Positions 1-9,288 of a stretch of DNA of 64,000 nucleotides are shown one piece after another. The notes under the pieces were generated by a model. It had not been told where the DNA came from, did not search any database, and was given only the letters and a program-made list of their open reading frames with translations. The position numbers were made by a program, and so were the translations under genes. How positions within the stretch are numbered: position 1 is the stretch's first letter; every line of letters begins with the position of its first letter. This stretch comes from Flavobacterium pectinovorum (lineage in GTDB: Bacteria > Bacteroidota > Bacteroidia > Flavobacteriales > Flavobacteriaceae): positions 1 through 64,000 of the forward strand of contig NZ_FRBX01000003.1 in the NCBI RefSeq assembly GCF_900142715.1, read 5' to 3'.

Positions 1-52
1 TTAAGCCTGCCGCTAGCGTTCATCCTGAGCCAGGATCAAACTCTTCATCGTA
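1..52 (-). rRNA. rrs: 16S rRNA gene, 5' end only
   Basis: The reverse complement reads GATGAAGAGTTTGATCCTGG followed by CTCAGGATGAACGCTAGCGG, the universal 5' end of bacterial 16S rRNA in the form seen in Flavobacterium. Only about the first 50 nucleotides lie in the window; the gene continues leftward. The exact mature 5' end is estimated to within a few bases. Confidence 0.97.
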
Positions 53-234
53 TATTGTTTGCTTAAATAAATCTAAGCTAATTATTATGCGATGACTCTC
101 TATCGGTTCTTTTCAAATCTCTCGATTCCATTACTCTTATTCTTTTGTTTTGAAATCTCTCTCAAAACGGCTGTCAATTCAATATGTCTACGAACGTGTT
201 TCAATTTTGTTTCGCTTGTGTTTCAAAGCGGGTG

Positions 235-264
235 CAAAAGTACAACCTTTATTGACATTTGCAA
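235..264 (-). promoter_or_regulatory. rRNA operon promoter (TTG-N19-TACTTTTG)
   Basis: On the minus strand TTG (264-262) is followed after 19 nt by TACTTTTG (242-235). This is an exact match to the Bacteroidota primary sigma consensus TTG-N17-23-TAnnTTTG. Transcription would begin near 228, giving a leader of roughly 175 nt before the 16S 5' end. Positions 53-234 therefore hold the transcribed rRNA leader. Confidence 0.8.
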
Positions 265-550
265 TACTTTACCAGCACTTTTTTTCAATCTTTTTTAAAA
301 CTATTTCCTAACTTTCTGATAACAATAATTTTAGACTAAAATCTTTTTTCAATTAAATAACGATTTTTCTTACTATTTGTATTAAGCACGTAAATTTACA
401 CTTTTAAAAAAACTCTCTTTTACTGATATCAGAGCTTTATCATATGTTTCTATCGATTTTGGATACACATATTCAAATAATTTTTAGAATCAATACTCAA
501 TTTTCTCAAAAACCCTTTTTATACTATATTATATATGTTAGCAAAAGAGT
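265..550. other. AT-rich intergenic region, nothing recognised
   Basis: Very AT-rich sequence between the rRNA promoter and the terminator of the yceI remnant. I see no coding potential, tRNA or repeat. The part next to 265 may contain upstream promoter (UP-like) sequence for the rRNA operon, which is inference only. Confidence 0.5.
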
Positions 551-577
551 AATGCACAAGTAAAATCCTTGTGCATT
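551..577 (-). terminator. hairpin after the yceI remnant
   Basis: A perfect 10-bp stem (AATGCACAAG 551-560, CTTGTGCATT 568-577) with a 7-nt loop lies 20 bp beyond the yceI stop on the minus strand. The run after the stem on that strand is ACTCTTTT, a weak U tract. Confidence 0.6.
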
Positions 578-597
578 TAAATAAACTTTAGAATATC

Positions 598-1135
598 CTA
601 CTCCACAATTTTAGAAATCTGAATATTTGCAATAAGTTTTACATCTTCCCCTAACCCCAGACCTCTTTATCTGTAATCTTGTTCCAGGACATTCCAAACT
701 CTTTTCGATTCACTATTCCTGTTATTTCAAATCCGTGTTTCACATTCCCATGTCCGTCATTTTCAAAACCACCATATTCTACATACAATTAATTGGTTTG
801 GTTACACCTTTTAATGTCAGATTCCCTATCATGTTATAATGATTGTTGTCCACTTTTAAAAAGGATATAGATTCAAAAATTATCTCAGGATAAGTATCAG
901 CTTCAAAAAAGTCACCACTTTGTAAATGTTCATCCCTTTGTGACTGATTCGTATCTATACTTTTTAAATCAATACTCAATGCAAATTTTGCATTGCTAAA
1001 ATCTGTTCCTTCAGAAATTACATTTCCCTCGAACTTCCTAAAGGAACCGGTTACAGAAGAGATAACCAAATGTTTGATTTTAAATAACACTTCGGAGTGT
1101 ACTGGGTCTATAACCCAAGTTGTTTTATTTTTCAT
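598..1135 (-). pseudogene. YceI-family protein, broken by two frameshifts
   Basis: The first 117 codons from the ATG at 1135 encode a typical YceI lipocalin-like start (TTWVIDPVHSEVLFKIKHL..., then FFEADTYPEIIFES and GNLTLKGVTKPI). The frame then stops at 779. The expected continuation, VEYGGFENDGHGN...FEITGIVNRKEFGMSWN, is present in a second frame to about 660. The end, LGEDVKLIANIQISKIVE, is in a third, stopping at 598-600. One missing base near 793 (short A run) and one near 660 (G run) would restore about 178 codons, the normal family length. YceI proteins bind isoprenoid-type lipids in the periplasm; this copy lacks an obvious signal peptide. Either a recent pseudogene or two homopolymer sequencing errors. 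Confidence 0.85.
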
Positions 1136-1159
1136 AATTTTTACAATTTATTATATGAG

Positions 1160-1167
1160 CAAAATTA
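1160..1167 (-). promoter_or_regulatory. putative -7 element of yceI
   Basis: TAATTTTG on the minus strand, 25 bp upstream of the yceI ATG, matches TAnnTTTG. No good TTG element lies at the usual spacing, and the tandem palindromes at 1194-1229 occupy the region just upstream, as expected for a regulated promoter. Confidence 0.5.
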
Positions 1168-1193
1168 TATACATTTACTATCTAATATATACT

Positions 1194-1229
1194 AGTTACC
1201 TCTTAGTAAGTAGTTACATTTAAGTAAGT
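1194..1229. promoter_or_regulatory. tandem 18-bp palindromic operator, likely for the HxlR regulator
   Basis: Two abutting 18-bp units, 1194-1211 and 1212-1229, both read AGTTAC-N6-GTAAGT. Each is a near palindrome (TTAC...GTAA exact). They sit between divergent yceI and the HxlR-type regulator gene, 22 bp before the regulator start. HxlR proteins are dimeric winged-helix factors that often bind next to their own gene and a divergent target, so this is the most likely operator. Confidence 0.65.
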
Positions 1230-1251
1230 ATTGTTTTAAACCAAATTAGAT

Positions 1252-1605
1252 ATGAATCAAAAAAATGATGTTTGCCGACATAGATTAATGATTGCAAGGG
1301 ACACTCTGGAAGTTATTCAGGGAAAATGGCGCTTGCCTATAATTATCTCTTTAAATCACGGAAACAAACGTTTTGGAGAAATACAAAGAGATATTACGGA
1401 TATTTCTCCTAAAATGCTTTCGCAGGAACTAAAAGCTTTAGAAACAAATAAGATTATTACCCGCACTCTTTATGACAGTATGCCTGTAACTGTAGAATAT
1501 TCACTTACTCCATTAGGAGAGAGCATGAGGAAACTACTAGATGAAATTTTAAACTGGGGTATTCATTTTAGAAAAGAAATTTTAGAAACGAGCATTGATA
1601 ATTGA
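1252..1605 (+). CDS. HxlR-family winged-helix transcriptional regulator
   Basis: The 117-residue protein has the HxlR hallmarks: CRHRLMIARDTLEVIQGKWRLPII near the N terminus, then LNHGNKRFGEIQRDITDISPKMLSQELKALE (the recognition helix region) and the wing YSLTPLGESM. Length is typical. The cysteine at residue 8 is in the position of the redox-sensing Cys of HypR/YodB-like members, so thiol or electrophile sensing is possible but unproven. It is divergent from the yceI remnant across a tandem palindrome at 1194-1229, which suggests autoregulation and control of yceI. A terminator follows at 1679. Confidence 0.9.
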   Translation: MNQKNDVCRHRLMIARDTLEVIQGKWRLPIIISLNHGNKRFGEIQRDITDISPKMLSQELKALETNKIITRTLYDSMPVTVEYSLTPLGESMRKLLDEILNWGIHFRKEILETSIDN

Positions 1606-1678
1606 CATATCAAGTCCCACCGAGTCCGCATCTCTGTCAATAACTTAATTATTGGTTTTAAAAATGTTGTTTTATTCC

Positions 1679-1717
1679 ATCCCTGATTTCATAAAGTTTG
1701 AAGTCAGGGATTTTTTT
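1679..1717 (+). terminator. rho-independent terminator
   Basis: ATCCCTGA (1679-1686) pairs with TCAGGGAT (1704-1711), with further partial pairing inside (TTCA/TGAA), followed by a run of seven T. It lies 73 bp past the regulator stop and is the likely end of that transcript. Confidence 0.75.
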
Positions 1718-2065
1718 GATAAAAAAACCACTCAATTTTCTTTCTTTCTCCATAATATTTGGTCTTTCGAAAAAATTTCATCGATCGAATTTACAACCCT
1801 GTATAGCAAATAGCTCCATACTTCTACTTTATTATTTTATACCAGCCTTTAGTAATTTCTTTGAATACGAATTGGAGGAATAAACCTCAGCGTATTTAAA
1901 TTTTATAAGCCTATTCAGCAAAATTACCTTCTAGTAACATTCAAATAATTCTTTGTTCAATTACCAAATCTGTCTTATCATTTTAATGGTAATACGAACC
2001 TTTTTTTTAGTTTTAAAAATTCAATTGAATTAAAGAGCATTTTTTTAATCATCAAAATAAATAAC
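1718..2065. other. AT-rich intergenic region before sprA
   Basis: No supportable gene. It contains a 14-bp palindrome AATTCAATTGAATT at 2018-2031 and no clear TAnnTTTG element, so the sprA promoter could not be placed. Short open frames here have no recognisable content. Confidence 0.45.
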
Positions 2066-2085
2066 AAAGGTTACTGGAAACCTTT
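2066..2085 (+). promoter_or_regulatory. small hairpin directly before the sprA start
   Basis: AAAGGTT (2066-2072) and AACCTTT (2079-2085) form a 7-bp stem with a 6-nt loop that ends three bases before the sprA ATG at 2089. It could limit ribosome access or simply be chance in AT-rich DNA. Confidence 0.35.
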
Positions 2086-2088
2086 TAA

Positions 2089-5000
2089 ATGCATAAAAAA
2101 TTATTTTTTCTTGTACTGTTTCTCTATGCTTTTACATCTCAGGCTCAAATTGCGCCTGTGGTTCAGGATACTGTAAAAAGTGGATACGCTATTGGAAAAA
2201 TTCAATTGGCAAATCCCAAAAGCATCTTATCAGCTTATACCTATGATCCTGTTACAAATAACTATGTTTATACAGATTCTGTAGATGATTTTTCGATTAA
2301 CTATCCGCTGATTTTAACTCCTGCTGAATACGAAGATTTAATATTGAAAGAATCAAGACGGAATTATTTTAAAAAAAAGACAGATGCCATAGAAGCTAAA
2401 AAAGATGGTACACAAACTGCTCAAAAAGATTTACTGCCAAGATATTATATCAATTCGGGACTTTTTGAATCTATATTTGGTAGCAATACTATAGATGTAA
2501 AACCTACAGGATCTGTCGAAATGGACTTAGGTTTATTATATTCCAAACAGGATAATCCGGCATTATCACCAAAAAACAGATCAAGCCTTACTTTCGATTT
2601 TGATCAGCGAATTAGTTTGTCTTTGATGGGAAAAGTAGGAACAAGATTGAGAATAAATGTAAATTACGATACACAGTCGACTTTTGCATTTCAAAATTTA
2701 TTCAAATTAGCCTACACTCCGGATGAAGATGATATTATCCAAAATATTGAAGTCGGAAATGTCAGCATGCCTTTAAACAGCACTTTAATTACGGGTGCAC
2801 AGAGTTTATTTGGTGTAAAAACCCAACTACAATTTGGTAAAACAACCGTTACAGGCGTTTTTTCTCAGCAAAAATCAGAAACCAAAACGGTAAGTGCAGA
2901 AGGAAGCGGCACAGTTCAGGAATTTAGTATGTATGCACTTGATTACGACAGCAACAGGCACTTTTTTTTATCACAATACTTTAGGAACAAATACGATGCA
3001 TCTCTTAAAAACTATCCTTTAATTGATAGCCGAATTCAGATTTCAAGAATAGAAGTCTGGGTTACAAACAAAAAAAGCCAGGTAAGTACAACAGCCAATA
3101 ATTTACGAAATATTGTGGCTATTCAGGATTTGGGAGAATCGCAGTTATCTGGTCTTACAGACGATCAGGTGGTTGTTTTGAATCCGTCGTCCGGAATGTT
3201 TAACAACAGCGCTGATTCTCCTTCGGATAACTCAAATAACGATTATGATCCGGCTCAAATAAAATCCGGAGGTGGTTTATTGAACAGTAATATACGCGAA
3301 ATCGCAACAGCATCTTCCGGATTTAATGTTACGGTAAATGAAGGTCAGGATTATTCAAAACTAGAAAATGCCCGAAAATTAAGTTCGACGGAATATACAC
3401 TGAACAAACAATTGGGATATATTTCGCTGGTACAAAAACTCGCTAATGATGAAATACTTGCGGTTGCTTATCAATACACATCCGGAGATCAGGTTTATCA
3501 GGTGGGAGAATTTGCAGGCGATGGTGTTGATGCTACTGTTGTTACCAACTCAGAAACCGTAACAACACAAAGTTTGGTTTTAAAAATGCTAAAAAGCAGT
3601 CTGGTAAACTTAAAAAATCCGGTTTGGAATCTGATGATGAAAAATATTTACCAAATTCCAAATGCCTATCAACTGAGTCAGGAAGATTTCAAGTTTAATA
3701 TTATGTATGCCAATCCCTCTGCATTAAATTATATTACGCCGGTCACGTCCTTCCCTCCCAACCCAACTGATGATAATAAAGTATCCGAAACGCCTTTATT
3801 GAGAGTTTTTAATCTTGACAGGCTAAATTCTACAAATGATCCGCAGGACGGAGGTGATGGTTTCTTCGATTATGTTTCGGGAATAACAATGGATACTTCA
3901 AACGGAAGAATAATTTTTACCACCAAAGAACCTTTTGGAGAATTGATTTTCAAAAAATTAACTTCAAATACATCTGAAGATTACAACAATACGGCTTCTT
4001 ATAATGCGAATCAAAAAAAGTACGTTTTTAGAAGTTTATACAACAATACGCAAACGGGTGCACAGCAGGACAGTGATAAAAACAAATATTTATTAAAAGG
4101 AAAATACAAATCATCCGGATCTGACGGAATTTCGGTAGGTTCAACCAATATTGCAAGCGGTTCTGTAATTGTTACTGCCGAAGGCCGTACTTTGACAGAA
4201 GGAATTGATTACAGCGTTGATTATCAATTAGGAAAAGTTCATATCTTGGATGCCACACTTTTGGCCTCAAATGCCAGTATTACGGTAACATTAGAAAATA
4301 ATTCTGTTTTTGGACAGCAGACCAAAAGTTTTATTGGCTTAAATATTGACCATAAAATATCCGACCAATTTACCATTGGTGCAACCTATTTAAAATATAC
4401 CGAAAAACCATTGACTCAAAAATCAGTCTACGGGCAGGAATCTGTAGACAATACTATTTTTGGGCTCAATACTAATTTCTCAAGTGAAGTTCCTTTTTTT
4501 ACCAGATTGGTCAACAAACTTCCCAATATTGATACTGATGTTCCGTCGAATATTTCCGTACGCGGCGAAGTTGCATTTTTAAAACCTAATACCGCCAAAG
4601 CAAGTAATTTTGAAGGAGAATCGACTATTTATGTAGATGATTTTGAAAGTACGGCAACAACTACAGATTTAAGTTCGGCTTATGCCTGGAGTTTGTCATC
4701 AACTCCGGCAAATAATACAGCGAGTGCTTATAATTTCAGCGAAAGCGCTACCGATTTAAGTTATGGTTTTAAAAGAGCAAAATTAGCCTGGTACACGATT
4801 GATCCTGTTTTTTATACGTCTAAACCTTCGGGAATTTCAAATGATGATCTTTCATTAAATTCTACCAGAAGAATTTACAAAGAAGAATTGTATCCGAACA
4901 CCGAAACTGAAACAGGACAAACTCTTGTTGTAAGCACTTTAGATTTAAGTTATTATCCTTCTGAAAGAGGCCCTTATAATAACGGATTGGATTTTGCCAA

Positions 5001-8000
5001 TTCTCCGAAAGACAATTTTGGAGGTATAATGAGATCCTTAAATTCTACCAATTTTGAGCAGGGAAATGTTGAATATATTCAGTTTTGGGTTTTAGATCCT
5101 TACGTTGGAAATGGAAAATCAAATCCTGAAAATTCAGGCAAAGTATATTTCAATTTAGGTGAAATCTCCGAAGATGTTCTAAAAGATGGAAGAAAACAAT
5201 ATGAAAACGGACTCGGTACAGATCAACTTGTCGTAACGCCACGTGGTATTTGGGGAGATGTTCCTGCTTCACAATCTCTTACTTACGCTTTTGATACTGA
5301 TTCTGCCAATCGCAGCAATCAGGATATAGGTCTGGATGGTTTAAAAAATAGTCAGGAAGCTCAAGTTTACACCAATTATACAGCTGAAACTGATCCCGCC
5401 GGTGATGATTATACCTATTATTTGAATACTTCGGGTGATGTTTTAGAACGTTACAAAAAATACAATGGAACTGATGGAAACTCGGCGGTAAGTGCAGATG
5501 ATGCCAATCGTGGAGCTACTACACTGCCAAATACTGAAGATATTAATGGCGATTTTACGATGAATACCATCAATGCGTATTATGAATATAGTATTGATAT
5601 GAAACCTAATATGGAAATTGGAGAAAATTATATTACTGATATTCGAAATACTCAGGTTACATTGCCCAACGGAAATTCGACAGAAGCAAGATGGATTCAG
5701 TTTAAAATTCCGATTTCACAGCCTCAAAATACAATTGGAAGCATTTCTGATTTTACTTCTATACGTTTTATGCGAATGTTTATGACGGGTTTTAGTCAAT
5801 CTGTTACGCTTCGTTTTGGCGCTTTAGATTTACAGCGAGGCGAATGGCGAAGATATACAGAAACACTTGATGCTGCAGATACAAACATAGATGATGACAA
5901 TACGCAATTAGACATACTAGCAGTAAACATCGAAGAAAACGACGGGAAATGTCCTGTAAATTATGTGCTTCCTCCGGGCGTAGAAAGAGAACAGGTTTAT
6001 AGTGGCAATACTGTTATTTCGCAAAATGAGCAGTCATTGGGTTTGAAAGTGTCAGGAAAAGGTTTAGAACCAGCAGATTCCAGAGCAGTTTATAAAAGTA
6101 TTAGTATGGACATGCGCCAATATAAAAAGCTAAAAATGTTTCTGCATGCAGAATCGCTGACAAATCAGACAGTGTTGACAGACAATCAAATGAGCGCTTT
6201 TATTCGTTTAGGAAATGATTATACCGAAAATTTTTATCAGATAGAAATTCCTTTAAAAGTTACACTTCCGTCCGGCTGTTCGCCTTTGAGTGCAGAAACC
6301 GTTTGGCCGGAAAGCAACGAAATTGATTTATCATTATCATTATTATCGCAGTTAAAAATACTTTACAAAAAAATAGCAACAACTGATCTTCCCGTCGACG
6401 GCATTTATTATTTAAGCGAAGATGATGAAAAACTAGATCCTTCGCTTTCTTCAAAAGTCAATAAATTAAGATTGGGTGTAAAAGGAAATCCAAACTTAGG
6501 ATCTGTGCGAACTTTAATGGTTGGAATAAAAAACAGCGATCAGCATCAGGATATTAAAGGAGAAGTTTGGTTTGATGAATTACGGCTTGCAGAAATGGAC
6601 AATAGCGGCGGAATGGCTGCTGTCGTTAATCTTGATACTAATTTGGCCGATTTTGCAACTATTTCGGCAACCGGAAAAATGAGCACAATGGGTTTTGGAT
6701 CTTTAGAACAGAGTTCCCTTGAAAGAAGTCAGGAAGATGTACAGCAATATAACGTAATGACGAATGTGAATTTTGGAAAATTGTTACCCAAAAATTGGGG
6801 CTTGAATCTCCCTTTGAATTACGCAGCGTCTGAAACTCTTATTACTCCAAAATACGATCCTGAAAATCCGGACATTACACTTGAAACCATGTTAAATACA
6901 GCTGAAAGTGAAGCCGAAAGAGATAACATTAAAACCAGAGCAATTGATTATACCAAAACAACGAGTATTAATTTTATCGGAATCAGAAAAGAAAGAAAAC
7001 CGGAACAAAAAGCCCATATTTATGATGTTGAAAATTTTACATTTTCGCAATCGTACAACGAAACTGAAAGCCATGATTATGAAAGGGAAAGTTATATAGA
7101 TCAAAAAACCAATACGACTTTAAATTATGATTATACCACAGAGTCAAAAAACGTTGAGCCTTTTAAGAAAACCAAATTCATGAAAAAAAGCAATTACTGG
7201 AAGCTTTTGAGTGATTTCAACTTTAATTATATGCCCTCGAATATTACATTCAATACAAATATTGCAAGGCAGTACAACAAACAGCAATATCGTCAGGTTG
7301 ATGTAGAAGGAATTGCTCTGGAACCATCTTACAGCAGAAATTTTGAATTTAATATTCAATATGGTTTTACTTTTAATTTGACAAAATCTTTAAAGCTAAA
7401 TTATAGTTCAACATCGAGCAATATCGTAAAGAATTATCTTAACAGCGACAATCAGCAAATTGATGATTTTAAAATTTCTGACAACTATTTTAATATTGGT
7501 GAGCCGAATAAGTATATGCAAAAGCTTATTGTATCTTATGATATTCCGCTTAATAAAATCCCAGTATTTAGTTTTGTAAAAGCCAATTTAACATATACAG
7601 GCGATTACAATTGGCAGCGTTCCTCTGAAGCCTTAACCAAAATTGAAGTTGACGGTGTGAATTATAATTTAGGAAATACGATTCAAAATGCCAATACAAG
7701 CAATTTGAGTGCTTCATTTAATATGGAAACTTTTTATAAATATATTGGAATTTCAAAAATCACGGATACTAAAACTGCACCAAAAGTAACCATTCCAAAA
7801 CCGGGAGAAAAAATTGTACGAACAGAAGTTACTAAGACAAACAACAGAAGTTCTTTTTTGAAAGGTCTTTACGGAATATTAACAAGTGTTAAAAATGTGA
7901 CATTAAATTTCACCGAAAATAGCGGAACTGTTCTGCCTGGTTACCTGCCTACTTCGAGCTTTATGGGATTTTCAAAACCTACTTTGGGATTTGTTTTTGG

Positions 8001-9204
8001 AAGTCAAAGCGACATTCGATACGAAGCGGCCAGAAAAGGCTGGCTGACGACTTATCAGGAATTCAATCAAAATTATACAACTTCAAAAAGTCAAATTTTT
8101 AAAGGTGCTGCAAATGTAGAACTGATTCCTGACTTAAAGATTGATTTATTAGCAAACAGAACTTATTCTGAAAATTTTTCGGAACAATATGATGTGAGCA
8201 ATGGTCAGTATAATTCCAGATCTCCGTATACTTCTGGCGCTTTTAGCGTTTCGACTGTATTGATTAAAACGGCGTTTTTATCCAGCGATGAAAATAGTTC
8301 GGTTGCTTTTAATGATTTTAGAAAAAACAGACTTACCATTGCAAGAAGACTCGCAGAACAAAGAGGAATCAATATTAACAACGCAGCAAATATTGGTGCA
8401 GATGGATTTCCGTTAGGATATGGAAGTACCAATCAAGCGGTTTTGTTGGCTTCTTTTTTGGCCGCTTATACGGGAACCGATGCTAATAATGCGTCGTTGG
8501 CGCTTTTTAGAAATATTCCAATTCCTAACTGGTCGCTGAAATACAATGGATTAATGCGTTATAATTTCTTCAAAAAAACTTTTAAAAGATTTTCTCTCCA
8601 GCACAGTTATCAGGCAACTTATACGGTAAATGCTTTCAATTCGAATTATAATTACACCAAAAATCCAAATGGCATGGATGACAATGGAAATTATTACAAC
8701 CAAACCATAACTTCTAATGTAACATTGGCAGAACAATTTAATCCGTTTTTAAAAATCGATTTTGAACTAAAAAATTCGTTTAAGCTTCTTACACAAATTA
8801 ATAAAGACAGAACTTTATCGATGAGTTTTGACAATAACAATCTGACTGAAGTTAATGGAATTGAATACATTATAGGTCTTGGTTATCGAATTAAAGATGT
8901 TGTTTTTACATCAAAACTCGCAGATAATCCAACAAATACCATAAAAAGCGATATTATCATAAAAGCCGATTTGACTTTGAGAGACAACAAAACCATTGTA
9001 AGATATCTGGATTATGACAACAATCAGTTGGCCGCCGGGCAGAGTATCTGGACTTTAAAAACTACAGCAGATTATTCGCTGAGTAAAAACTTAACGATGA
9101 TTTTTTATTACAATCATTCTTTTTCAAAGCCTGTTATTTCGACTTCGTTTCCGCTTACTACAATTAGTTCCGGGTTTACGGTACGTTATACTTTTGGCAA
9201 TTAA
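2089..9204 (+). CDS. sprA: SprA, type IX secretion outer-membrane translocon / gliding motility protein
   Basis: A 2371-residue protein with a signal peptide ending FTSQAQ, close in length to the roughly 2400-residue SprA of Flavobacterium johnsoniae (Sov in Porphyromonas). Recognisable family stretches include DLLPRYYINSGLFESIFG, the N-terminal barrel start RISLSLMGKVGTRLRINVNYDTQ, VYVDDFESTAT-like IYVDDFESTATTTDLSSAY, and repeated beta-strand blocks to the C-terminal VRYTFGN. SprA forms the very large single-chain beta-barrel through which T9SS cargo crosses the outer membrane. It is a stand-alone gene here. Its in-window companion is the large repeat protein starting at 58527, a candidate cargo. 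Confidence 0.97.
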   Translation: MHKKLFFLVLFLYAFTSQAQIAPVVQDTVKSGYAIGKIQLANPKSILSAYTYDPVTNNYVYTDSVDDFSINYPLILTPAEYEDLILKESRRNYFKKKTDAIEAKKDGTQTAQKDLLPRYYINSGLFESIFGSNTIDVKPTGSVEMDLGLLYSKQDNPALSPKNRSSLTFDFDQRISLSLMGKVGTRLRINVNYDTQSTFAFQNLFKLAYTPDEDDIIQNIEVGNVSMPLNSTLITGAQSLFGVKTQLQFGKTTVTGVFSQQKSETKTVSAEGSGTVQEFSMYALDYDSNRHFFLSQYFRNKYDASLKNYPLIDSRIQISRIEVWVTNKKSQVSTTANNLRNIVAIQDLGESQLSGLTDDQVVVLNPSSGMFNNSADSPSDNSNNDYDPAQIKSGGGLLNSNIREIATASSGFNVTVNEGQDYSKLENARKLSSTEYTLNKQLGYISLVQKLANDEILAVAYQYTSGDQVYQVGEFAGDGVDATVVTNSETVTTQSLVLKMLKSSLVNLKNPVWNLMMKNIYQIPNAYQLSQEDFKFNIMYANPSALNYITPVTSFPPNPTDDNKVSETPLLRVFNLDRLNSTNDPQDGGDGFFDYVSGITMDTSNGRIIFTTKEPFGELIFKKLTSNTSEDYNNTASYNANQKKYVFRSLYNNTQTGAQQDSDKNKYLLKGKYKSSGSDGISVGSTNIASGSVIVTAEGRTLTEGIDYSVDYQLGKVHILDATLLASNASITVTLENNSVFGQQTKSFIGLNIDHKISDQFTIGATYLKYTEKPLTQKSVYGQESVDNTIFGLNTNFSSEVPFFTRLVNKLPNIDTDVPSNISVRGEVAFLKPNTAKASNFEGESTIYVDDFESTATTTDLSSAYAWSLSSTPANNTASAYNFSESATDLSYGFKRAKLAWYTIDPVFYTSKPSGISNDDLSLNSTRRIYKEELYPNTETETGQTLVVSTLDLSYYPSERGPYNNGLDFANSPKDNFGGIMRSLNSTNFEQGNVEYIQFWVLDPYVGNGKSNPENSGKVYFNLGEISEDVLKDGRKQYENGLGTDQLVVTPRGIWGDVPASQSLTYAFDTDSANRSNQDIGLDGLKNSQEAQVYTNYTAETDPAGDDYTYYLNTSGDVLERYKKYNGTDGNSAVSADDANRGATTLPNTEDINGDFTMNTINAYYEYSIDMKPNMEIGENYITDIRNTQVTLPNGNSTEARWIQFKIPISQPQNTIGSISDFTSIRFMRMFMTGFSQSVTLRFGALDLQRGEWRRYTETLDAADTNIDDDNTQLDILAVNIEENDGKCPVNYVLPPGVEREQVYSGNTVISQNEQSLGLKVSGKGLEPADSRAVYKSISMDMRQYKKLKMFLHAESLTNQTVLTDNQMSAFIRLGNDYTENFYQIEIPLKVTLPSGCSPLSAETVWPESNEIDLSLSLLSQLKILYKKIATTDLPVDGIYYLSEDDEKLDPSLSSKVNKLRLGVKGNPNLGSVRTLMVGIKNSDQHQDIKGEVWFDELRLAEMDNSGGMAAVVNLDTNLADFATISATGKMSTMGFGSLEQSSLERSQEDVQQYNVMTNVNFGKLLPKNWGLNLPLNYAASETLITPKYDPENPDITLETMLNTAESEAERDNIKTRAIDYTKTTSINFIGIRKERKPEQKAHIYDVENFTFSQSYNETESHDYERESYIDQKTNTTLNYDYTTESKNVEPFKKTKFMKKSNYWKLLSDFNFNYMPSNITFNTNIARQYNKQQYRQVDVEGIALEPSYSRNFEFNIQYGFTFNLTKSLKLNYSSTSSNIVKNYLNSDNQQIDDFKISDNYFNIGEPNKYMQKLIVSYDIPLNKIPVFSFVKANLTYTGDYNWQRSSEALTKIEVDGVNYNLGNTIQNANTSNLSASFNMETFYKYIGISKITDTKTAPKVTIPKPGEKIVRTEVTKTNNRSSFLKGLYGILTSVKNVTLNFTENSGTVLPGYLPTSSFMGFSKPTLGFVFGSQSDIRYEAARKGWLTTYQEFNQNYTTSKSQIFKGAANVELIPDLKIDLLANRTYSENFSEQYDVSNGQYNSRSPYTSGAFSVSTVLIKTAFLSSDENSSVAFNDFRKNRLTIARRLAEQRGININNAANIGADGFPLGYGSTNQAVLLASFLAAYTGTDANNASLALFRNIPIPNWSLKYNGLMRYNFFKKTFKRFSLQHSYQATYTVNAFNSNYNYTKNPNGMDDNGNYYNQTITSNVTLAEQFNPFLKIDFELKNSFKLLTQINKDRTLSMSFDNNNLTEVNGIEYIIGLGYRIKDVVFTSKLADNPTNTIKSDIIIKADLTLRDNKTIVRYLDYDNNQLAAGQSIWTLKTTADYSLSKNLTMIFYYNHSFSKPVISTSFPLTTISSGFTVRYTFGN

Positions 9205-9288
9205 TTCTGGTCGACTACTATTTTATTGATTAATTTAGCTTAAAATAAATTAGACATTAACAAAACACAAGTTGCGCATACAATACCT

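Noticed and set aside
92..298. 68-codon plus-strand frame next to the 16S gene
   Set aside because: It lies antisense to the rRNA leader and promoter and has no protein-like conservation.
1698..1883. 61-codon frame after the HxlR regulator
   Set aside because: It starts inside the terminator hairpin and has no recognisable content.
9189..9196. TACTTTTG box 93 bp before the PLP-enzyme gene
   Set aside because: It lies in the last codons of sprA (YTFGN) and has no TTG at the right spacing; probably coding coincidence.
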